From Betaproteobacteria bacterium (lineage in GTDB: Bacteria > Pseudomonadota > Gammaproteobacteria > Burkholderiales > SG8-39): a stretch of DNA of 9,326 bases. A model generated the notes under the pieces. The model ran no database searches and was not told where the DNA came from. It was given only the letters and a program-made list of their open reading frames with translations. The first letter of the stretch is position 1; every line of letters begins with the position of its first letter. The DNA is taken from assembly GCA_019245555.1 (NCBI GenBank), contig JAFARH010000292.1, forward strand, positions 1 through 9,326, given 5' to 3'. Shown here one piece after another: positions 1 to 5,716 of the stretch. The position numbers were made by a program, and so were the translations under genes.

Positions 1-303
1 GTACTCGACCCGGCAGTCGCGGATCGAGCGCGCCGCGCGCACGACGCTGTCTTCGCGCGAGCCTGTCAAAAGGATGGCTCGCAGCCCGGGACGCCGCGCC
101 CGCGCCCGCCGCACCACCTCGATGCCATTCAGGTCCGGCAGGTAGTAATCGGTGATGAGGAGGTCGTCCTCATCGAGGCTCGCGACATCCTGGAGGAACT
201 CCTGCGCCGTGAGATACACCTTCACGTCGTAGCCGCGCATCTCGAGGAGCATGCGCATGCTGATTACAAAGTCGGCGTTATCGTCGACCAGGACGAGCTT
301 CAT
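1..303 (-). CDS. Single-domain response regulator (receiver), 3' end cut by window edge
   Basis: The 101 visible residues form most of a CheY-like receiver domain, which accepts a phosphoryl group from a kinase in the cytoplasm. The N-terminus reads MKLVLVDDNADF, with the metal-binding acidic pair at D7-D8. The phosphoacceptor is D52 in LLITDYYLPDLNG, and the switch Thr/Ser region is the ILLTGS segment near residue 80. The conserved Lys and the C-terminus lie beyond the window, so an extra output domain cannot be excluded. The ATG lies 26 bases inside the 3' end of the upstream CheB-CheR-kinase gene, in another frame. This suggests translational coupling and makes that kinase, which has no receiver of its own, the natural phosphodonor. 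That pairing is inferred. No strong Shine-Dalgarno is visible before the ATG, which fits coupling. The receiver assignment is secure and the partner is not. Confidence 0.93.
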   Translation of the reverse strand, partial: MKLVLVDDNADFVISMRMLLEMRGYDVKVYLTAQEFLQDVASLDEDDLLITDYYLPDLNGIEVVRRARARRPGLRAILLTGSREDSVVRAARSIRDCRVEY

Positions 304-3300
304 TCAGCCCGGCTGCCTTCGGCTTGGTATAGGCGATGCTGGGTTCGACGCGCGAGTCGAGCACGACCACGCGGCGATCCGGTTGCTTGCGCGGCAGGAC
401 GACGCGGAACGAGGTATTCGCCGCGTGCATGTCGAGCGTGAGCTCGCCGTGGTGCCGCCGCGCGATCGAGCGCGAGAGCGAAAGCCCGATGCCGGTGCCG
501 TCGCGGTCCTTCTTGGTGGTGAAGAACGGCGTGAAGATCTTTTCCGCGAGGCCCGACGAGATGCCGGGGCCGCTATCGGTGACCGTTACCTGCGCCTCGT
601 GCGGCGTCGTCCGCAGCTTCACACGCACCCATTTGTCGCGGCGCTCCGCCACCGCGTCGATCGCGTTGTTGATCAGGTTGATCACGATCTGCAGGATCTG
701 AACCGGGTAGCACTCGACCGGGACTTCTCCCTCCGCCAGGTCGAGCTTCAGGTCGGCATTGATGCGGTGGGCGCGCGGCTCACAGAGCTTCGCCGCATCG
801 GCGATGACGCGCTTGAGATCGGCCTTCTCGAGGCGATTGGACTTGCTGGTCGCCACGGTCGCGAGCCCATGCACGATGTCGGACACGTTCTTCGCCATCT
901 TGGCGATGTCCATCGCGATCACGTTCGCATCGCCCGGCTCGACCGCTGCAGCGCTCGCCTTTGCTCGCAGGATGTCGGCCTTCGCCATGATCACGCTGAG
1001 CGGCGTGTTGACCTCGTGTGCGATGCCGGCGGCAATCTCGGAGAGCGCCGAGAAGCGCGTGATGCGCCCGAGCTCTTCCTGCTGCAGCTCGATGGTGCGC
1101 TGGTCGCGCACCCGCTGGGTGACGTCGACGAACGTGAGGACCACGCGGCCGGGATCGAACTTGCAGCTGCGCACCTCGAGCCAGCGCCGCGCATCGCCGC
1201 CGCGATCGCTCGGCAGGACGAAGACGCACTCGGCCTGGGACCCGATTTGCGAGGCGATGTGCGCACCGTCCGGGGCCTGGGCAGGCAGCGCGAGCTGCTC
1301 GAGCACATCCTGGAGGCCAAGACCGGAGAGTTTCGAGGGCGTCGATTCAGCAAGCGCCCCGATCGCATCCGAAGCAAAGGCGACGCGCAGGTCCTTGCCC
1401 GATTTGCCAACCTCGGGCTCCAGAATCAGCACCCCCTGGTTGGACGCCGAGAAGGCACGCTTGAAGAGCTCGAGCTGCTGCTCGTAGGCGATGCGGTCGG
1501 TCATGTCCAGCGATACCGCGCAGACCGACTGCACGCGGCGCTTCGCGTCGAAGAGCGGGAACTTGGACGAGCTCCACACACGGCCCTTGCCGTCGAGCAG
1601 GTAGTGCTCCGTGACCTCGGTGGCTTTCTTGCGCTTTACCACCTCGAGGTCGTGCTCGCGCAGCTCCGCTGCGACGTCCTTGCCGAAGAGCTCCTCGTCG
1701 GTATGGCCGATCACCGACTCGGGCCTGGTGTGCAGCATGTCGCAGAAGCGGCGGTTGGCGTAGATGTAGCTGCCGCCGAGGTCCTTCATGGTGACGATCG
1801 CCGGCGTCGCCTCGAGGATGCTGGAAAGACGCTCGCGATTGGTCCGGTTCTCGGCCAGCGCACGCGTGATGTCGGTGTTGTCCACGAGGCTGGCCACACC
1901 GCCTTCCACGCCGCCACGCACGTTGCGGAAGAGCTGGATCTGCACCTCGAAGGAACGCTCGGCGTGCTCGAGCTGGAGGCGAGGGTCTTTCTTGCGCGTG
2001 AGCGCCGTCTCGATCAGGCGCATCAGGCTCTTCGCCTCGCCGAGGGTACCGGCCTCGCCGAGCTCGCCGCCGATGTCGCCCTCGGACAGCCGGAAGAGCT
2101 GGCGCGCCGCCGGGTTGAAGTTCAACAGGCGCTTGGCTCGGTCGAAGACGAGCAGCGGATAGGTAATCGCGTTCTGGATGGCGTGCAGCCGCTGGTTCAT
2201 CGACTGGAGCTCGGTGGTCTTGACGTTGAGCTCCTCGTTGACCGTGGTGAGCTCCTCGTTCGAGGACTGCAGCTCCTCGTTGGTCGTCTCGAGCTCCTCG
2301 TTCGCCGATTGCAGCTCCTCGTTGGAGGACTGCAGCTCCTCGTTCAGCGACTGCGCTTCCTCGTTCGCGGTCTCGTGCTCTTCCATCACCGTTTGCAGGT
2401 GCTCGCGCACTTCGGCCAGCTCGGACTGCAGGCGCGACACCTGCTCGGCAGGCGCCATGCCGCTCGTATCGCGGTGCTTGCGGCTCTTCCGCTTCGACTC
2501 GATCCCGTAGGAATGGAAGCAGACGAGGAAGTCCTTCTCCGCTGCAGAAGGGAGCGGCACTACGGTGATCTCCACCGCCCGCAGTTGGTTCTTCAGCTTG
2601 AACTCGTGTCGCCGGCCGCCGGCGCTGCGTCCGGTCTTGTCCGACTTGTGGACGAGCGCCAGCATCTCGGCGCCGAGCTCGGGTGGCAGGAGCTTCGCGA
2701 TGTTCTGCGTTGCTTGCCCGGGCGGGTGCATCAGGAGCTCGCCCGCCGAGCCGTAGATATGCTTGATGTAGAGCTGGCTGTCGATGACGATCGAATCGGG
2801 CGCGAGCCCGGCGACCACGGAATTGAAGAGATCGAGCGCCTGGCCGAGCTCCTTCGCGCGGTTGATGAAGGCGCTCTCGCGAATCGCCTCGCGGCGGCTC
2901 GTGCTCGGCACGTCGCCGCGCGTGGCGAGCCGCTCGAAGATCTTCTGGCGCCGGCCGATCAGGCGGAAAGCGCTCGAGCCGTGCGGGATGGCCTCCGACT
3001 TGCCGAGGAAGAGGATGCCGCCGCGGCCGAGGGCATACTCGAAGGTCTGGAAGAGCTTCTCCTGCAGCTTGCCGTTGAAATAGATGAGGACATTCCGGCA
3101 GGAGACGAGGTCGAGATTGAGGAACGGCGGATCCTCGGTCGCGTTGTGCCGGGCAAACACCACGGTGTCGCGCAGCGACGTGCGCACCTGGTAGGTGCCG
3201 TCTTCGAGCGGCTGGAAGTACTTGTCGATCAGCCTGGCTGGCAGGCCCACCAGGCTTGCTGCCGGATACGTCGCGCGGCGCGCGAAGGCGAGCGCGTGCT

Positions 3301-4348
3301 CGTCGAGGTCGGTGGCGAAGATATGCAGGCGCAGGCTGCTCTTCGCGCGCTCGATGGCTTCGGAAAGGAGGATTGCGAGCGAGAAGGCCTCTTCGCCGGT
3401 GGCGCAGCCCGCAACCCAGCAACGGTAGTGCTGAGCGTCGCGCTTCACCCGGATCTTCTCCTGCACGTGCTGGCCGAGCGCCTTGAAGGCCTCGGCGTCG
3501 CGGAAGAACGAAGTCACCGAGATGAGGATGTTCTGCAGCAGGTTCTGCGCCTCGCCCTGCGTGCGCTCGAGGTAACGAGCGTATTCGTCGAGCGTGGTGC
3601 AGCCGGTCGCAATCAGGCGGCGCTCGAGGCGGCGGCGGATCGTGCTCTGCTTGTACTTGAAGAAGTCGACGCCGACCTGGCGCTCGAGGATGCGCATGAT
3701 GTTCTCGTACGCATCGCCGCGCCCGGCTGCAGGGCGCGGGCGCTTGCCCGGCCGGTGCGACGCGATGCGCACCAGCTCGCGCGCCATTTCTTCGGGCGGC
3801 ATGATCGCGTCCACCGCCGCCGTGTGGATCGCGGCTTTGGGCATGCTGTCGTACTTCGCCGATTCCGGGCGCTGCGCGAGCGTGACCCCGCCCGCTTCTC
3901 GAATCGACTTGATGCCGGCGGCGCCGTCGGAGCCTGAGCCCGAGAGCACGATGCCCACGGCGCGCGGACCGAAGTCCTGCGCGAGCGAGCGGAAGAAGGT
4001 GTCGACCGAAGGCTTCGGCCCGACGCCCGTGCCCTTGAGGCGGAGCCTGCCGCCGTCGACGATCAGGTTGGCGTTGGGCGGCGTGATGTGGATGACGCCG
4101 CGCTCGGGCGCCATGCCGTCGCGCACTTCCGCGACCGAAAGGCGGGTCGTGCTCGCAATCAGCTCGACCAGACGGCTCCTGTGGAGCGGCGCGAGGTGCT
4201 GCACGACGACGAAGGACATATTGCGCGGCGCCACCTTGAGCGAGCCGAAGAGCGCGCGCAGCGCTTCAAGGCCGCCGGCAGAAGCGCCGATGCCGACGAC
4301 ATAGGTCGGCGTGCGCTTCGCGCTGCGGTGGTCCGGCTTCTTTTTCAT
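278..4348 (-). CDS. CheB-CheR-coiled coil-PAS-histidine kinase fusion
   Basis: This 1356-residue protein joins chemotaxis-type receptor methylation enzymes to a sensor kinase. Residues about 15-195 are a CheB methylesterase domain: GIGASAGG gives nucleophile S23, VVVQHL gives H51 and LSGSGSDGAAG gives D141, a plausible triad. Residues about 205-480 are a CheR methyltransferase, with the SAM loop VAGCATGEEAF near 312-322 and SCRNVLIYF near 420. Residues about 640-720 are a coiled coil of NEEL heptads. PAS or PAS-like segments follow at about 723-835, 840-955 and 958-1085. The kinase part has an H-box GIAHEVNTPLS with H1111, an N-box INLINNAIDAV, DSGPGIS, FTPFFTTK and GTGIGLSLSR. A basic tail of about 35 residues follows. 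There is no receiver domain, either N-terminal as in classical CheB or C-terminal. Predicted to be cytoplasmic, since I see no membrane segment. The start fits an AGGGA close to the ATG, and the next Met (M44) would destroy the CheB nucleophile motif. The downstream regulator overlaps by 26 bases. Fusions of this type are known, but their methylation substrates are poorly defined, and none is encoded here. Confidence 0.95.
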   Translation of the reverse strand: MKKKPDHRSAKRTPTYVVGIGASAGGLEALRALFGSLKVAPRNMSFVVVQHLAPLHRSRLVELIASTTRLSVAEVRDGMAPERGVIHITPPNANLIVDGGRLRLKGTGVGPKPSVDTFFRSLAQDFGPRAVGIVLSGSGSDGAAGIKSIREAGGVTLAQRPESAKYDSMPKAAIHTAAVDAIMPPEEMARELVRIASHRPGKRPRPAAGRGDAYENIMRILERQVGVDFFKYKQSTIRRRLERRLIATGCTTLDEYARYLERTQGEAQNLLQNILISVTSFFRDAEAFKALGQHVQEKIRVKRDAQHYRCWVAGCATGEEAFSLAILLSEAIERAKSSLRLHIFATDLDEHALAFARRATYPAASLVGLPARLIDKYFQPLEDGTYQVRTSLRDTVVFARHNATEDPPFLNLDLVSCRNVLIYFNGKLQEKLFQTFEYALGRGGILFLGKSEAIPHGSSAFRLIGRRQKIFERLATRGDVPSTSRREAIRESAFINRAKELGQALDLFNSVVAGLAPDSIVIDSQLYIKHIYGSAGELLMHPPGQATQNIAKLLPPELGAEMLALVHKSDKTGRSAGGRRHEFKLKNQLRAVEITVVPLPSAAEKDFLVCFHSYGIESKRKSRKHRDTSGMAPAEQVSRLQSELAEVREHLQTVMEEHETANEEAQSLNEELQSSNEELQSANEELETTNEELQSSNEELTTVNEELNVKTTELQSMNQRLHAIQNAITYPLLVFDRAKRLLNFNPAARQLFRLSEGDIGGELGEAGTLGEAKSLMRLIETALTRKKDPRLQLEHAERSFEVQIQLFRNVRGGVEGGVASLVDNTDITRALAENRTNRERLSSILEATPAIVTMKDLGGSYIYANRRFCDMLHTRPESVIGHTDEELFGKDVAAELREHDLEVVKRKKATEVTEHYLLDGKGRVWSSSKFPLFDAKRRVQSVCAVSLDMTDRIAYEQQLELFKRAFSASNQGVLILEPEVGKSGKDLRVAFASDAIGALAESTPSKLSGLGLQDVLEQLALPAQAPDGAHIASQIGSQAECVFVLPSDRGGDARRWLEVRSCKFDPGRVVLTFVDVTQRVRDQRTIELQQEELGRITRFSALSEIAAGIAHEVNTPLSVIMAKADILRAKASAAAVEPGDANVIAMDIAKMAKNVSDIVHGLATVATSKSNRLEKADLKRVIADAAKLCEPRAHRINADLKLDLAEGEVPVECYPVQILQIVINLINNAIDAVAERRDKWVRVKLRTTPHEAQVTVTDSGPGISSGLAEKIFTPFFTTKKDRDGTGIGLSLSRSIARRHHGELTLDMHAANTSFRVVLPRKQPDRRVVVLDSRVEPSIAYTKPKAAGLNEARPGRR
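2229..2365 (-). repeat. 21-base-period coding repeat encoding NEEL heptads
   Basis: On the plus strand the 11-mer AGCTCCTCGTT occurs perfectly six times, starting at 2229, 2250, 2271, 2292, 2313 and 2334, exactly 21 bases apart. A diverged seventh copy lies at 2355-2365. Read on the minus strand, each unit encodes one heptad of the form NEELQSS, NEELQSA or NEELETT, in residues of about 662-707 of the CheB-CheR-kinase. This is the coiled coil separating the methylation enzymes from the PAS and kinase part. It probably sets dimer register and transmits conformational change. The repeat is in frame, so gain or loss of a unit would change helix length without breaking the gene. Confidence 0.9.
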
Positions 4349-4349
4349 G

Positions 4350-4354
4350 TCCCT
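4350..4354 (-). promoter_or_regulatory. Probable ribosome binding site of the CheB-CheR-kinase gene
   Basis: The minus strand reads TTAGGGACATG, placing AGGGA one base before the ATG at 4348. The spacing is shorter than ideal, so efficiency may be modest. No better start codon is available, because the CheB nucleophile motif begins only 19 residues into the protein. Confidence 0.35.
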
Positions 4355-4365
4355 AAGCAGGGCGG

Positions 4366-4371
4366 ACTATA
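4366..4371 (-). promoter_or_regulatory. Weak candidate -10 element upstream of the CheB-CheR-kinase gene
   Basis: The minus strand carries TATAGT, five of six matches to a sigma-70 -10 box, 18 bases before the ATG at 4348. At 17-base spacing the -35 position reads TAAACG, which matches only three bases, so the support is weak. It lies in the 112-base gap after the preceding response regulator, which is where an internal promoter would be expected. The resulting leader would be only about 10 bases. Read-through from the upstream genes is equally possible. Confidence 0.2.
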
Positions 4372-4394
4372 CGGACGGCTTTTTTCCGCGTTTA

Positions 4395-4416
4395 GCGCCG
4401 CCTATCGAAGCGGCGC
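4395..4416 (-). terminator. GC-rich hairpin without U-tract downstream of a response regulator
   Basis: The arms GCGCCGC (4395-4401) and GCGGCGC (4410-4416) form a perfect 7-base-pair stem with an 8-base loop. It begins 45 bases after the stop codon of the response regulator gene ending at 4461. On the minus strand it is followed by TAAACGCGG rather than a run of T, so it is not a classic intrinsic terminator. It could stabilise the 3' end of the upstream message or be chance in GC-rich DNA. Confidence 0.2.
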
Positions 4417-4460
4417 GTCGTAAGCCCGAGGCGTTCCGTGTAGTCGAAAAGCGACGGCGC

Positions 4461-4838
4461 TCAATCGATCATTTCTCCGGGCGAGAGAGCATTGCGCAGC
4501 GTTTGCAACGTGAAAGGCTTGGTCAAAATCGCGTCGGCACCGATGTGCAGCGCGTCCTGGAGATAGCTCTTCTTTGCCACCTCGCCGCCGCCGGACATGG
4601 CGATTACGCGCACTTTCGGCCAGCGATCTTTGAACTTAGCTATGGTCTCCATGCCCTCGGTGCCCGGCATGAAGATGTCGGTGATCACGATGGCCACGGC
4701 CTTCGCGTCCTGCAGGGCAAGCGCCGCCGCCCCGTCGCGCGCCGTCTCGACCTCGTAGCCGAGGAGCTCGAGAAGCTCCTTCAGCGACGAGCGCAAGTCG
4801 GCGTGGTCGTCGACTACGAGGACTCGCGTGCGATCCAT
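4461..4838 (-). CDS. Single-domain response regulator (receiver)
   Basis: This 125-residue protein is a complete stand-alone CheY-type receiver with no output domain. Visible landmarks are TRVLVVDDHADL with the acidic pair D10-D11, VITDIFMPGTEG with phosphoacceptor D54, the switch residue S82 in IAMSGGG, and K107 in LTKPF. All catalytic positions are intact, so it should be phosphorylatable. The reading frame stays open upstream to 5420, but the receiver fold begins right at MDRTRVLVVDD, so the ATG at 4838 is the convincing start. AGAGAAAG lies about five bases upstream as a weak ribosome binding site. The start lies 25 bases inside the 3' end of the GIY-YIG-like gene, suggesting the two are translated together. 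The CheB-CheR-kinase follows after 112 bases and is a candidate partner kinase. The cognate kinase is not proven. Confidence 0.95.
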   Translation of the reverse strand: MDRTRVLVVDDHADLRSSLKELLELLGYEVETARDGAAALALQDAKAVAIVITDIFMPGTEGMETIAKFKDRWPKVRVIAMSGGGEVAKKSYLQDALHIGADAILTKPFTLQTLRNALSPGEMID

Positions 4839-5158
4839 GCGGCTTTCTCTGAAGGCGAGGTGTCGCGCTGCTCGACGGGCGCCCGCCGCGCCAGGCCGAG
4901 CTCTTCGACGAGCTCCGCCTCCCGCTTCAGGGGATCGCTGCAGATTTCCCACGAATAGTGCGTCACGTTGGCCATGCCGGCCGACGCGGCGCGCGAATAG
5001 TGCGCAAGCAGGCGCGAGCGGATGGAGTCGTCGCCGCCACGTGCATGTCCCACGGCGAGCGGCACGCCCCGGGACCACAGAACATAGACGCCCTTCCAGT
5101 CCGGAGCGTCCTGAATCATCAATTGCGTAAAGCGCCAGCGCGGCACGTTGATCGACAT
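4814..5158 (-). CDS. Small GIY-YIG-like protein of unknown function
   Basis: This 114-residue protein resembles the minimal GIY-YIG nuclease fold. WKGVYVLW at 21-28 corresponds to the GIY strand and LAVG at 34-37 to the YIG strand. SIRSRLLAHYS at 45-55 provides the expected helix with candidate catalytic Arg R47 or R49. KREAELVEELG at 78-88 provides candidate metal-binding Glu residues. The YIG tyrosine is replaced (A35), so activity is uncertain. The polar, charged C-terminal tail from about residue 90 is probably disordered. The frame is open upstream to an ATG at 5245, but that extension is very basic and crosses a perfect hairpin, so the ATG at 5158 is preferred. No strong ribosome binding site is seen. 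It lies between two response regulators and overlaps the next by 25 bases. That makes it part of the signalling transcript, though its role there is unknown. The family call comes from motif pattern only. Confidence 0.7.
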   Translation of the reverse strand: MSINVPRWRFTQLMIQDAPDWKGVYVLWSRGVPLAVGHARGGDDSIRSRLLAHYSRAASAGMANVTHYSWEICSDPLKREAELVEELGLARRAPVEQRDTSPSEKAAWIARESS

Positions 5159-5231
5159 GACGATGGATTTTGTTGTTACGCCGGGACGCCATTGTGCAAA
5201 TCGGCGGACGAAGAAAAATCGCTGCGCTTCG

Positions 5232-5251
5232 CGCCGTTTCGTCAAACGGCG
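5232..5251. other. Perfect 8-base-pair hairpin in an intergenic gap
   Basis: CGCCGTTT (5232-5239) and AAACGGCG (5244-5251) form a perfect stem with a four-base loop in the 117-base gap between a response regulator and the GIY-YIG-like gene. In the transcribed minus direction a run of five T (5218-5214) follows 13 bases after the stem, which is too far for a textbook intrinsic terminator. It could be a weak terminator, an mRNA-stabilising structure or an operator-like palindrome. The rest of the gap shows no clear promoter. Confidence 0.35.
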
Positions 5252-5275
5252 TCGGAACGCGACGTCGAAAGCTTT

Positions 5276-5716
5276 CTACGACGCGGCGCTTTTGTTCGAC
5301 GCCGTGGAGGACTGGAAGGCTTTGAGGATGCGAATGATCTCGGCGGGCTCGCAGGGCTTCAGCAGATAGTGATCGAAGCCGGCGGTCTCGCCAAGTTGTT
5401 GATCTTCCTTGCGCGTCCACTTGCCGGAGATGGCGATGAGCAGCGGCGCCATGCTGCCGCGGCGCGTGCGTATTTCACGCGCCACGGCGAAGCCGCTCAT
5501 GCCGGGCATGTTGACGTCGAGGATCACGACGTCGGGCCGCACCAGGCGATCGATTTCGAGCACTTCATCGCCGCGTAATACGACGTGGGTCTCGTGCCCT
5601 TCGTCTTTCAGGATCGCGGCAAGCATCGAGGCGGTGTCGCGCTCGTCGTCCGCAATCAGGATGCGGAACCGTGCGGCCTTCCCGCTCGCCCCCACCACGC
5701 TGAGCTTGGCGGTCAT
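5276..5716 (-). CDS. Single-domain response regulator (receiver)
   Basis: This 146-residue protein is a stand-alone receiver with about 16 extra N-terminal residues and a short Ser/Ala/Lys-rich tail. Landmarks are FRILIADDERD with D23-D24, VVILDVNMPGMSG with phosphoacceptor D67, switch S97 in IAISGKW, and K120 in YLLKPCEP. All active-site positions are present. Its ATG overlaps the TGA of the upstream hybrid kinase in an ATGA arrangement (5716-5713), the usual sign of translational coupling. That hybrid kinase is therefore the most likely phosphodonor. Its C-terminal half resembles the C-terminal receiver of that same kinase: LLIAISGK against LLIAMTGY, and GFDHYLLKP against GFDYFFVKP. This could reflect duplication, or shared recognition of one histidine. 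There is no output domain, so it must act by protein contact or as a phosphate relay or sink. Confidence 0.95.
   Translation of the reverse strand: MTAKLSVVGASGKAARFRILIADDERDTASMLAAILKDEGHETHVVLRGDEVLEIDRLVRPDVVILDVNMPGMSGFAVAREIRTRRGSMAPLLIAISGKWTRKEDQQLGETAGFDHYLLKPCEPAEIIRILKAFQSSTASNKSAAS

Noticed and set aside
1347..3422. A 691-residue minus-strand frame overlapping the CheB-CheR-kinase
   Set aside because: It is an Arg/Ala/Pro-rich out-of-frame shadow on the same strand. All CheR, PAS and coiled-coil motifs are in the other frame.
251..3937. A 1228-residue open frame on the plus strand
   Set aside because: It is antisense to the CheB-CheR-kinase gene and encodes a low-complexity R/L/V/E/H-rich product with no recognisable domain, as expected from the complement of GC-rich coding DNA. 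The minus-strand frame has unambiguous motifs throughout.
5159..5199. TTGCAC as a -35 box for the GIY-YIG-like gene
   Set aside because: No acceptable -10 hexamer occurs at 16-18 bases downstream; the best candidate, TAACAA, has poor match and spacing.
4839..5420. Upstream extension of the response regulator at 4461-4838 to give a 319-residue protein
   Set aside because: The added part is Arg-rich with no domain, overlaps two other real genes and the intergenic hairpin, and the receiver fold begins exactly at the ATG at 4838.
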